64,000 bases of DNA from Psettodes erumei (Eukaryota > Chordata > Actinopteri > Pleuronectiformes > Psettodidae), in NCBI GenBank assembly GCA_016785225.1, contig JAFBJZ010000603.1:1403001-1467000 (forward strand). Direction: 5' to 3'. Each line of letters opens with the position of its first letter. The stretch's first letter is position 1. Below, in pieces: positions 1 to 16,243 of this stretch. The position numbers and the translations under genes are program-made. The notes under the pieces were generated by a model. That model made no database searches and had not been told where the DNA came from. It saw only the letters and a program-made list of their open reading frames with translations.

Positions 1-1
1 G

Positions 2-5157
<5,156 letters not shown>

Positions 5158-5191
5158 AAATAACCTTTCACATATAGAGCACACTCAAACT

Positions 5192-5234
<43 letters not shown>

Positions 5235-7003
5235 AAACACACACAGACACATTCCCCATAGCTGTGATACGAATTTCTGCCTCTTGCTGGTCTTGTAGAG
5301 ATATAGAAGGCTTCCCACAGGCTTTAAGAATCCAAAGACAGACTCCCCTTAAACTGTTCCCCTGTCTAAACAATGACTGCCTTTGGATTCATTAAATCCA
5401 TAGAAGTGGTCCAGACCAGAGGTGGAAGTGTATATTCACACCTTTCTTTTTATTTTACTATCTGTGTGGCTCTCACTCAGTCTCATGCATGCCTTGTCTT
5501 AGTCCCTCAGCTGCACACCTTGGGATTGGACCACTGACACAAATGCCAAAGGAGTATGCCTATCTTATAATCTGAAGCCCTCCTTGGCTCCACTCGTCTG
5601 AAGTAAACAGCCATTCTGAGTCATAAATGCCTTTCAGAATTCGCAATCAAGAGCTGAGAATAAAGTAAATCTAACAAGGTTAAAAAAAATCTACTAAATA
5701 ATGCAACAAATAACAAATTTTCTAAGTTATGTAAAGTTATTTTGAATGCAACATGGTGCTCTTAAGTGCTACTACAGCTACTAACGGTACTAGCACAGGC
5801 ACCAGCACACCTGTGTTATCATTACGCGAGCCTATATGACCCCAATCATTTATGGTGATGCATTTCAAACTCTGCACCGCTCATTTGTATAGTTATCTGA
5901 TCTGCCTGTGTTCATGATTCATAGTGTCTATCATGATACAGTACCTCTTCACAACTTCTTCTACACCTGCTTGCTTTCAAAGGAATGAAGGTCCATTACC
6001 GTTTTGATTTGCCTGTATTCATCTTCTCTTCCCGTCTGGTTTTTCTCGCTTCCTCCTGACACATTTTTATTTGGTACCAGTTCCACTGTAAATTTCACTG
6101 TTGAGCAAAGTGAAGTGTTGAGTGTTGTAATTGTTCTTGTTTTTAATTCTTAATATTTTAATTTACACATCCTTGGTATACTTGCCTCTCTACTACTGAC
6201 TGAAAACATCATCCACTGTTTTTTTTCTCTTTTTGTCTGTTGGAAAGGATTTTTATATTATGTATATGAATACAGTGATATTATTTACAATTTACAAAAA
6301 AAATGAACCTCTTCATCTGGGTAAATGTGTTTGCTTTTTCAAGAGTAAGAAAAACAAAAGAAACAAGACTAGAAAATACCTCTAGGCTGTATAAAGACAG
6401 TGCTATACTAGATTAACCTGTTTTGAGTGTGAATGGATGGTGTTGGTCTTGCAGACCTATGAAACAAACTCTGCACATAAAGGAACAAAAAATCATGACT
6501 AAAATGTCAGTTATAATTAAAGGGCAGTTTCCTTAATATAGTCAGTATTTCCTATTGATGGATTTTTGCTTTAGATTTAGTCATGTTATTAAAATATGCA
6601 AAAATTGTCCCTATTTTTTTCTTATAAAAGAAAACAAATGACTTATTAATTAGTAACCCGCTCCAAACAGCCCTGTGGTCTTTTTCTGCTCCATTTTGAA
6701 TGAAGAATGTTTCTTTTGTAACTCCAGTGTCTTTTTATCATATTTATTCAACTCTTTGACTTCTTGTTCATTTAAAGGTTAATCTAGTAAAAATGAAGGT
6801 ACCAATGTATCATCTTGAAACCTTAGCATGGCAAGTGTAATTTATTGTCATCAATGGCTCCATTTGTGACATTAGGCTTTGTTTATGATATTGTTGTACA
6901 AGTGACCATGTTTTCAAGTACAAAAAATGGAGAAAAGAGTATAAAATGTACAACAATGGTCCTCCAAAGGATTTGAAATTATGTTGTATTTCCATGAAAT
7001 AAA
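5158..7003 (+). other. cyfip2: cyfip2 3'UTR (inferred)
   Basis: About 1.85 kb of increasingly AT-rich sequence after the cyfip2 stop codon, with no open frame of note. An AATAAA signal lies at 6998-7003, followed by an A-rich stretch, and a second at 7244-7249, so the transcript probably ends near 7020 or 7270. The limits are inferred from signals only. Confidence 0.55.
5195..5247. repeat. (CA)n microsatellite in cyfip2 3'UTR
   Basis: A pure CA run at 5195-5227 followed by interrupted CA/CAAA units to 5247. It starts 38 nt after the stop codon, so it should be transcribed in the mRNA. Confidence 0.9.
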
Positions 7004-7249
7004 AAAGGTAACTGAAAAAAATTAACTTGTATTTACAATATTGGTTTTCAGTGGCTTCTACCTTTTAAGTGCAGTATTAAAGTTGTCAACATATTTCTCT
7101 CTTCAGGTTCTTCTGAGCCTTTCCTCTTATTGAAAAATTCATTCACTCAATAGATTTGTACAAAATGACATACAGTTTATGAAATTGTGTCTTTAAAGTT
7201 GTGGGGGTTTTAAGTACAAATCTTGAAAATTACAGTTTTAGTCAATAAA

Positions 7250-7654
7250 AAAACACTGAAATCGGAGGGATTTAGTAGACAGTGAAAAGTTTTATCTGTG
7301 TATCTTTATTTAAAATAATCCATAACTGCATGAACTAAGCAGTTTGGATTATCGATGAATGGTAGTATGAATAACTAATTTGTTGTGCTAACATTTACAC
7401 ACACGTTTGTATCAAACATTTACTTGATTCGATGTTTTTATATACGTTACGCTTTGTTGTTGTTTTATATATACAAATATATTGTATATATAAAAAAATT
7501 GTGTGTGGGTGTGTGTATATGTATACACACACCCACACACACACAATATATATATATATATAAGTAACAAAATGAAGTAGCATGTCATGATATAGTGCAA
7601 TTTCAATACACTTCAAACTGGAGATTTTGTGCAACACTCATTTTGTAATCCTTT
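7250..7654. other. AT-rich intergenic spacer
   Basis: Sequence between the cyfip2 transcript end and the retrotransposon. It is AT-rich with TATATA runs (about 7466-7495 and 7546-7562) and an inverted TG/CA repeat annotated separately. No gene is visible. Confidence 0.6.
7500..7541. repeat. Inverted repeat made of TG/CA microsatellite
   Basis: Two 20-nt arms (7500-7519 and 7522-7541) are exact reverse complements with a 2-nt centre. The arms read GTGTGTGGGTGTGTGTATA and its complement, including the non-TG GGG interruption, so it is a true palindrome and not chance facing of simple repeats. It is followed by (AT)n. Confidence 0.85.
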
Positions 7655-9129
7655 CCTTAAATAGAATAACCTGTTCTTTGACGATCCATGGAACAACCAT
7701 CAGCCACCTCCTCTACATGGATGACATCAAGCTGTATGCTAAGAATGAGCGTGACATTGATTCCCTGATTCACCTCAGTCAGATCTACAGCAAAGACATT
7801 GGGATGTCATTCGGACTAGATAAATGTGGGCGGATGATATCTAGAAGAGGAAAGGTGATCACAACCGAGGGGGTTGACCTACCTGAAGGGAACATTGCAG
7901 ATGTGCAGGACAGTTACAAATACCTGGGGATCCCACAGGCAAATGGTAATCATGAGGAGGCAGCTCGAAGGTCAGCCACAGCCAAATACCTCCAGAGGGT
8001 TAGGCAGGTCCTGAAAAGTCAGCTGAATGGCAAAAATAAGATCCAAGCCATTAACACCTATGCCACTGGAAGAGATACAAGCCACTGATATCAAGTCAAG
8101 GGCGCTCTTTACCATGCATGGTGGGTTTCACCCTAAGTCCAGCGTTCTGAGGCTGTACACAAAGCGAAAGGAGGGCGGCCAAGGACTAGTAAGTGTCAGA
8201 ACTACTGTCCAGGAGGAAACGGTGAACCTCCAGGAATATATCGAGAAAATGGCCCCCAAAGACCAACTCCTAAGTGAAATCCTCAGGCAACAAAAGCCCA
8301 GAAGGGATGAGGAACCACTGGGCCCATCATGGAAGGACAAGCCCTTGCATGGCATGTACCACCGACAAATTGAAGAAGTGGCTGATATGGACAAAACATA
8401 CCAGTGGTTGGAAAAGGCTGGACTGAAAGACAGCACAGAGGCACTAATCATGGCCGCACAGGAACAGGCCCTAAACACCAGAGCAATAGAGGCCGGGATC
8501 TACAACACCAGACAAGATCCCAGGTGCAGGCTGTGCAGAGAAGGCCCTGAGACAGTCCAACACATCACAGCAGGGTGTAAGATGCTGGCAGGCAAGGCAT
8601 ACATGGAGCGGCATAACCAGGTAGCGGGCATAGTATACAGGAACATCTGTACAGAGTATGGACTGTAGGTCCCAGGGTCCAGATGGGAGACACCCCCAAA
8701 GGTGATAGAGAACAAACAGGCCAAGATCCTGTGGGACTTCCAGATCCAGACTGACAAGATGGTGATGGCCAATCAGCCTGACATAGTGGTGGTGGATAAA
8801 CATCGGAAGACAGTGGTAGTGATAGATGTAGCAATCCCCAGCGATTGCAACATCAGAAAGAAAGAAGATGAGAAGCTGGAGAAATACCAAGGGCTGAAAG
8901 AGGAGATAGAGAAAATGTGGGGTGTGAAGGCAACAGTGGTACCAATAGTGATCGGGGCACTAGGGGCGGTGACCCCCAAGCTGGAAGGATGGCTCCAACA
9001 GATACCAGGAACAACATCGGAGATCTCTGTCCAAAAGAGTGCAATACTAGGAACAGCTAAGATCCTGCGCAGAACCCTCAGACTCCCAGGCCTCTGGTAG
9101 AGGACCCGAGTCTGAAGGAGACACCGTCC
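7655..9129 (+). mobile_element. Non-LTR retrotransposon fragment, R2/R4-like with restriction-like endonuclease; 5'-truncated and disrupted
   Basis: The 3' portion of the pol reading frame of a non-LTR element. The reverse transcriptase palm motif YMDD lies at 7714-7725 within LLYMDDIKLYAK. Downstream is DSYKYLGIPQANGN, a thumb-like region. A C-x2-C-x8-H-x4-C zinc motif follows (Cys codons 8525 and 8534, His 8561, Cys 8576). Last comes an endonuclease-like segment with PD at 8777-8782 and IDVAIP around D8825, ending GTAKILRRTLRLPGLW before a TAG. This order, RT then CCHC then PD...D endonuclease at the C-terminus, is the R2/R4 class arrangement. Damage is visible: the 5' half is missing, a small deletion and frameshift lie near 8060-8080, and an in-frame TAG sits at 8666-8668. 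It is not functional. The exact clade was not tested. Confidence 0.85.
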
Positions 9130-9190
9130 AGGTGGGCGAGAGGGAGATTTTATATATATATATATATAAAAATCTCCCTCTCGCCCACCT
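9130..9190. repeat. Long palindrome at the retrotransposon 3' end
   Basis: AGGTGGGCGAGAGGGAGATT begins the left arm at 9130, and its reverse complement ends at 9190. At least 22 bp of each arm match perfectly around a (TA)n centre. The left arm continues directly from the element's 3' tail. After the right arm the sequence changes to an AT-rich spacer (9191-9250). Confidence 0.9.
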
Positions 9191-9246
9191 ATAAATCTCT
9201 CTATCTCTAATTTTATCTCTAATATTTTTATATAAAAATCTAAAAA

Positions 9247-9376
<130 letters not shown>

Positions 9377-9439
9377 CCTTATTTATACAACGACATCCAG
9401 CCTATGTGTTTGACTGAAAAGACGAGCAGATGTCAGGGA

Positions 9440-9620
9440 GAAAAGGGGCGACGTGATCCAAGGGCTGGATGCCTATTGGCCACGCGTACGTCAGCGTGCG
9501 TATGACGTTATTTTTGAATTTTCAGCGGCGGAGCGTTTGTTGTGAATCTTCGGGAGGTGCGCTGCAGCCTTCTTGGTACGGCTTCAAATTTCAAAGTTTG
9601 TCACGTACACTGGTGGAGAA
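9440..9620 (+). promoter_or_regulatory. hmmr: hmmr promoter and 5'UTR: CCAAT, CRE-like and CHR elements in a CpG-rich block
   Basis: The block just before the hmmr ATG is CpG-rich, unlike the AT-rich DNA upstream. It carries an inverted CCAAT box (ATTGG, 9475-9479), a CRE-like TGACGT (9503-9508) and a CHR element TTTGAA (9513-9518), 34 nt after the CCAAT box. No TATA box is seen. NF-Y sites followed by a CHR are the known layout of late cell-cycle promoters controlled by DREAM and B-MYB/FOXM1 complexes, which fits a mitotic gene. The start of transcription is inferred to be around 9520-9560. Confidence 0.65.
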
Positions 9621-12600
9621 ATGTCTTTTTCAAGAGCACCGCTGAAAAGGTTCAACGAGCACGTCGGTAAGTAACGCCGAAACATGGGAGAACTAGCATG
9701 TTGGCTAATTATCCACCTCGGATAACGACGGTAAGCGGCTAATGTGAGTTGGCATACGTTACGCTTCGTTTTTGCGTTATCTTTAACGCGAGGTAACGGA
9801 GACACGTAAAAACATAGCAGCTCGTGAGCATCAGAAGAATTAGCATCGGATGTTCGCGTGAAGCTCACTAATATAGCGCTGTGTTTTGGCCGAAGGTTGC
9901 GCCCCTCCACCCGGGTCCTATGAGATTAAGACCGGGGACCTGAAGGGAGCCGCGTCCTTCGACAAATCTGATCGATTTCGGCCTCTTAAAGCAGGTGGGT
10001 AAATCTAACCGGTGCCGCGAGACGGAGAGAGGAGACCGAGCCGTAACGTTGTCTCAAGCTTAACGTTTTGCGACACTTCTTTTCATCACCCGGGTCTCCA
10101 GTTGCGGGGACTCCTCTGCCGCCACCATCGCCTTCCAGAAATGCCCTGGTGTCACCTGTCCGTCGGACTATGTCCGTTGACGGCCTTGTAAGTTCCCTGT
10201 TACTTCACCACTTTATAATGTCGCGCGTATGGCTCTTCAATAATCTGCTCGTCCTGCAGCTGCTTCTGTCTCATTAAGGTACGCCTGTGTGTCTTGTGAA
10301 AACTCAGGTGGACGGGTCGAGTGTGAAGAAAGAGAAGAATGGCATGACCTTGGAAAAGAAGCAGCAGAAACTCTTGGAGAAAGAGGTAGGCCTGCGTCAT
10401 CCCGTATCATCGGTGAAACGCAACATGTTATTAGTATGAGCGTGGGAAAACTGCTAAACCAACAGATCTTTCCGTTGTCGTCCTTTTCGGTTATCTGGGA
10501 GTCGAACACTCAGGTTTGCGTCTTCGCAGGTCAGGGCCCTGGTTCAGCAGCGAGGGGAGCAGGACCGCCGGCTGCTGGCCGTAGAAGAGGAGCTGAAGAA
10601 GGTGGAGGCCAAGCTGCTGGCCACAGTCAGGGAGAAGACGGGCCTCGCTGCCAGCGTCACCACACTTGAAAGACAGCGGGCCGAGCTCAAGAAAGTCAAC
10701 GAGTTCCTAAAAAACAAGGTGTGCTTGGTTTCAGTGTATTTAGAAATCCTGTCTTCACTAGTTCACCAATTGTTCACCAGTGTTTGGTGCTAAAAAGTTT
10801 TTTTTTAAATTTAGGTTTCTGCTGACACTACAAAAAAGAGAATCAATTCACTTACAATGGAGTTGATGGAGGCCAGGAACTGTTTGGATGTTAAAAATGA
10901 GGTATGACAAGGGTTTGCGTGCTCCCTTCATGATTCCGTAACATACTGCATCCATGGTTAAATTGCATCAGAGCGCATCTTCAGCTGCATCAGTTTGTGT
11001 TGACGTGCTCTTAATGTTTGTGTGCACGCACGTGTTTGTTCCAGGAGTTGAGTGTCCTGCAGATTAACGCCGAAGGCCAGCTGAAGGTGCTGGAGACTGA
11101 CCTCCAGGCCGCCAAGGCCACCGTCACAGCTTTAAAGGACAGGAACCAAGACTCCCGTAAGACAGCACGTCCATATAGTGTTAGCAGGGGCGCAAATGTG
11201 TTTGCCAGCATGTGTAGATCAATTTATCTGGGCTTCACCTGTTTACAGAGGAGCTCCATCACGTGACCAAAATGCAGAACGAAGAGCTGCAGAGTGAAAA
11301 TGCTCGGTTAAATGGTGAGTTCTCACCTGCTCTTTGCTTTAATTGTGAAGAAAATACAGAGTTAAAACATCCACTACTAGTTATCAGATTCCACATCCCG
11401 TCTCCTGCACATAAAGACACATGTATGCCCCTGGTGCGGCCATTGAGAACACTCTAAAGGTAACACAACCCCAGCTTGCCTGCTTTCTATGACCCACAGT
11501 TGTGTGTTGTTTTTGCAGCTGTGATACGGGAGCTGAGGGAGGAGATCAGAGTTGTGCAGCGATACCTGGACGAGGCCAATGACCAGATTCAGGTAAAAAA
11601 AAAAAATGTATATCTATATATATCATCCAGCAATAGACCTGTCTTTTTCATTTTTTAGTCCTACTGTGTGCAAGATGATTGATCTATGTTTTTGTGCGGG
11701 CTTTTTTAGGATCTCCGTTCAAAGCTTCAGGAAAAGACAGAGGAGGACGCCATTGCCGGTTCTCAGCTGGAGAAAGTCAAGTAAGCCAATGCACAATGGT
11801 TCCTGCAAGCAAATTGGAGCTCAGCTGTGCACCATTACACTCATATATCTCTTCTCCACAGGCAACTAGAGGCTGATCTAGAGCAGCGCACCACTGAGCT
11901 GGAATGCTCTCAAGATCTGCTGAGACATCAAGAGGAGGAGGCCCGGAAATTCCAGCGAGAGCTGCAGGCGGCGAAGGATGCTCTGTGGGACGTGGAGAAG
12001 AGGGCGGAGCTGGAGCTGAAGTCTGCGCAAAAGTCGGTGACTGACCTGGAGCAGAAGGTGACGTTGGCCAAGAAAGAGGGTCAAGACTCTCAAGCCACAG
12101 TTCGGCAGCAGGAGGCAGAGCTCGCGAGACTCAGGGAGGTGCTGAGACGGACGGAGAAGGAGCTGGATGAGAGGGTGGCCCATCTCGAACAGCGATGTCT
12201 TTACTCAGAGGAGAAGAGGAGTAAGTCCTGTTACTATGTTCAGTTGAATGGCGAAAATGAATTGACAGGTGTGCGATCAAGTACTTATGTCCGTTTGGTT
12301 TTAGGCAAGACTCAGGAGGAGGGCCTGAGAAGAGTGCAGGAGTTAAAGACAGAGCTCAACTTGCTGAAGGAGGTTAAAAGAGAGGAGAAAAAGAAGCAAA
12401 TTCAGCTCCAGCAAGAACACGCTGCTCTCACTGAGGAACTGACGAAAGAGAAGGTCAGGCACACGTTTTGTCTTGCACCGCGACACGGCCCCATCTTTTG
12501 GGAGTAGCCCAGCGGCACTTACGCCCGCGCTCGCTCCTTCCTCCTCTCCGCAGGCGCTCGTGGACTCCCTGTCTGTGCTGGTGGAGCAGGAGAGGGAGGA

Positions 12601-15600
12601 GTCCGAGGAGCGGCTGAGACGGCTCAAGGAGGAGATGGAGGAGGTGCTGGGTGAGCTCGCCCTGTTGGAGGAGCAGGAGCAGACGCGGCAGGAGGCGGCG
12701 GAGGAGAGTCAGGAGGCGCTCCACGCGCTGCGGGGGGAGAGCGGTGAGCTGGAGAGACAGCTGAGTGATGCCAGGGAGCAGCTGGAGAGGTGAGCGTCCA
12801 ATGGCCGAATACACAGATAACAAGTACGTACAGAAAAGAAGAGGTGATGGTGAAAATAACACATCCAAACATTTGCAGCACATCAATCAAGGTAGAGTTT
12901 GAGTAGCCACGCGTGCGTCACAGACATCCTGCTCAACACAAATGCAAAACGACGCCTCTTTTGGATGTTATGACACTACCTGTGCTGTTATTTACAGTAA
13001 AGTCACAGGCCTCGGGGAACGCGTCCCAGCACGCAGCGAAAGAAAGTAAAGAAAAGTAATTGACAGGTTGCCTGTCCATCACAAGTTCGACACAGACCGC
13101 GCAGGTCACTGTCTATTTCTGTCTACGATCACCTCACCAACTCCTCCGTGGAATATGAGGAGAACCTGGGTACCGGGAGGGAAACACGTTCTCCACTTTG
13201 ATTAGACGGGAGAGACGGGGAAGATAACAGTGAGGGGGGAAAAAATAGCAGGCTCGACGCTCAACAAACATCTTGTGCCGGATCCGAAGCGTAGCCAGTC
13301 TTTTTGTCGTGCATCGCTCCATCGAGGACAGTGAATTTGTCAGTTATTTTCTGGATTGTGTGACGAGTTGTTGATTGTGTCTGACACAACCCCACAGCCA
13401 TGTCAGATGAGCTCGAGCAGCCCTTCACTGACACCACCCTGAGGGGGTGTTAATACACTTCATACAATCAAATGGCCAATATCTGGTTACTTTGGTGAAG
13501 TTTGCAATGATACCACGACCACTTGGGTAAGGTCTTTTGTAAACGTACTGAAGATCACAGTAATTTAATCCTGTTTTGCTGCACATTTCCTCCCCTAAGA
13601 CCAACATGTTTAGTTAGCTGTACCCCTGATGGGAATCGCTGCTTTTGTTCTCTGGAATGTGGTAAAAGAGTGAAAATTTTTCAGACGTCAGGATGATGCG
13701 TTCAGATAACTTGTTTGGTCTGTTTGGCGTTTGCCCTTGTGAAATGACATGAATGATGACAGGTGCAGTTTCATTTTCTCAGTCAACTTCTGGAGAAGAA
13801 CAAAACAAGACAATGGGAAAGAGCGATGCTTTGACGACGCTTGTATCAAGTGACACCTTGAACTCTGTGTTTTGTGGGTGGTGAGAGCAAGGTAACTGCT
13901 TCTAACACATCAACAATGCGTGCTTGTTATTTTTAGCAAGAGCAGAGATGCGGCGGCTTTGAAAGAGGAGCATTTAGCAGCCATGAGAGAACTCCGCGAA
14001 GCGCACGCCAACTCAGTCGGCAAGATGGGAGACATTGTCACAGAGCTGGAGAGGTGAGCTCGCACCGGAGTGTCAGGACTCCCGCAGCAGCGTTGTGATC
14101 TGTGTCGGCATTCAGACTTAAGACCCTGTCAGCGTGCGAGCTTTACAGACGGCTCGTCTTGCTTTTCAGCACCAAAGAGGCTCTGAAGGGAGCGGAGGAG
14201 AGACGGAAAGAGCTGGAGGAGGAGGTGGAGGGCCTGACCTGGCGGTTGAAGGAGGAGGTGGACAAAGTGATTGAACTGAAGGAGGAGGAGATCAAGCGGG
14301 AGAAGGAGGGGTTAGAGGAGCACCGGAAGAGACAGTTAGCTGAAGCCAAGGCCAGGGAGGAGGATGCAAGGTATCCTTCAAATTCACTTTAAGTCTTGTG
14401 GTGAAATGACGCTTTTCACTTTTCCACCTTTTTTTTTTTTTAAATGTTTGCTTCTTCTTTGACTTGACAGAATGCTGCTGGAGGTGCAGACACGCCTCAC
14501 ACAGAAAGATGAGGAGATGAGGGCCGCGGAGGCGAGGAGCGCCGGCCTGATCAGTCAGCTGCAGCAGGAGCTCCAGCTGCAGACAAAGAAGAAAGAGGAT
14601 GCTCTGGGGCAACTCGCGGAACAGAGAGGCCAGAGTGGTACTCAGCTCCAACATGAGAGGGAAAAAGCACAGAAACTGCTGGAGGTGGTCAGCCTGGAAA
14701 AAGAAGAGATAATGGACCGGCTCCAACAGGAGAGACAAGAGAGAGTCAAAATTCAGACGGCCCTTCAGGAGGAAAGGGGAACACTGGAGGTTGAAAGGAA
14801 AGACCACCGGCAGGTCAAGTCAGAAGCGCTCAGACTTCAGGCAGAGCTTGACAGAGCAGAGGAGGAAAAGAGGGGCCTCCTGAATCAAGTAGAACTCAAA
14901 GAAAAGTCCAGGCTCGCTCTGGAAAACCAACTCAACGCGGCCGAGCAGGACAGAGATCTGCTTCGGTCTCGCCTGGAGGACGCCGAGCAAGAGCGTGGGC
15001 GTTTCCGGGCGCAGTTAGAGCTGCTGGAAGAGCAACAACAAGACGGACGGGCTCTTCGGGAGCAGGTCGGAGTGCTGACTCAGGAGAAGGTCACGCTGCA
15101 GTGGGAGATGGAGGAGCAGCGGCGGGAACTCCGGCGACAGATCTGCGAAGCGCAGGAAAAGAGGCAAGCGGCAGTTTGGCGTGCGCGATTTGGAGATTCG
15201 TTTCGAGAGTTTGCGAGTTTTAACTCCCCCTCTTCCTTCCTCCTCCTCAGCGCCGCGAGTTCAGAGGCGGAATGCTGGAGGAAACAATACGAAGAGCTGT
15301 TTGCTAAAGTCAGGCCCTTCCAGGTCAGTCGCTTCCACCCTCACTCGGTGGGAAATGGTACGAGAGCCCAGAACATCTTCCATCGAAGCTGCACTCATGA
15401 TTGTTATTGCGCTAAAAAATGTGAAAGGTGTCAATCTTAGTGATGAAACCACAGATAGTTATCAGCCATCTGCTGCGCTGCTCAGCTTTGGGAGCATTTT
15501 AGACTCTTTCAGCTCATGTTTTTAGAACGTGTTCTGCGTGCAGGTGTGGCGTTGATACAACTTGTTGTGCTGCCCCCAAGTGGCCAGAGCAATAATTTGA

Positions 15601-16243
15601 CGGAGGATTAAGTTCAAGGAATGGGCTCGCATTGTTCCCGTCGCTGTGTGCCCGCAGGAACAGCTCAACGCCTTCGCTGCAGAGCGAAGCGCGCTGCTCA
15701 GCGAGAACGGGGTGAACCAGGAGGAGCTGAACAGGCTGGCCGACGCTTACGCTCGCCTGCTGGGCCACCAGAACCAGAAGCAGAAGATCAAGCACGTGAT
15801 GAAGCTGAAAGATGAGAACATCTCCCTGAAACAGGTAAAAACAAAAACAGAGAGCAGCACCCTCTGCCTTTTACTAAACACAACACACACATTTTGTCTC
15901 ACGCTCAAGTGCTTGCACTTCATCCCCTTTCTTCCCCGGCTGTTTGCGCGCGTGCCTTCGTGTAGGAGGTGTCTAAGCTTCGCTCCCAGGTGAGCCGACA
16001 GAAGAGCGATCTGGAGCAGCTGAAGTCAAAGCTCCCCGGCGCTCCTCGCCGCAGGTTTGATCCCAGCAAAGCTTTCCAGCACGACAAAGAGAACAGGCAA
16101 ACCGAGGCGACGGAACCTCTTAAAGAAGGTGAGACGCACACCGACCTCTCACTGCAACGCCCCCGACCTCATGCAGCACCTCTCGCACTTCTTTACTGAG
16201 CCTAATCCTTTGTTTGTTTTTGTCAGGGAATCATTATGCGTAA
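9621..16243 (+). CDS. hmmr: Hyaluronan-mediated motility receptor (RHAMM), complete, 20 coding exons
   Basis: Long coiled-coil protein of spindles and centrosomes that binds microtubules and hyaluronan. Exons: 9621-9666, 9896-9994, 10102-10187, 10308-10385, 10530-10718, 10815-10901, 11045-11156, 11249-11314, 11519-11592, 11710-11780, 11862-12220, 12305-12453, 12554-12789, 13937-14053, 14170-14370, 14471-15163, 15251-15323, 15658-15834, 15966-16128, 16227-16243. They sum to 3093 nt (1030 residues) with matching phases. The N-terminus MSFSRAPLKRFNEHVG, then CAPPPGSYEIKTGDLKG, is the family signature. The middle is almost all Glu/Lys/Arg/Gln heptads. The C-terminus has ECWRKQYEELFAKVRPFQ, LLGHQNQKQKIKHVMKLKDE, the basic zipper-like domain, RRRFDPSKAFQHDKENRQ with a KEN degron-like motif, and PLKEGNHYA. 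It is longer than mammalian RHAMM (about 725 residues). The intron 15164-15250 appears to use a GC donor. Identity is secure; a few middle exon edges are less so. Confidence 0.94.
13040..13200. repeat. Degraded teleost interspersed repeat in hmmr intron
   Basis: Within the 1.15-kb intron 12790-13936. GACAGGTTGCCTGTCCATCA and, further on, GTGGAATATGAGGAGAACCTGGG... GTACC resemble, with many changes, the common fish repeat that contains a 'gtccatcacagg' segment and a 'ggaggaaaccggagtacccgg' segment. The match is from memory, so family and limits are uncertain. Confidence 0.4.
15569..15585 (-). promoter_or_regulatory. CTCF-like motif in hmmr intron
   Basis: On the minus strand this reads GGCCACTTGGGGGCAGC, close to the vertebrate CTCF core CCAC-N-AGGGGGC. 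The same 16-mer GGCCACTTGGGGGCAG occurs at 44911 on the plus strand. Binding is inference. Confidence 0.4.

Noticed and set aside
14292..14807. 171-codon minus-strand frame
   Set aside because: Antisense of Glu/Leu/Lys-rich hmmr coiled-coil codons, which commonly leave the reverse strand open.
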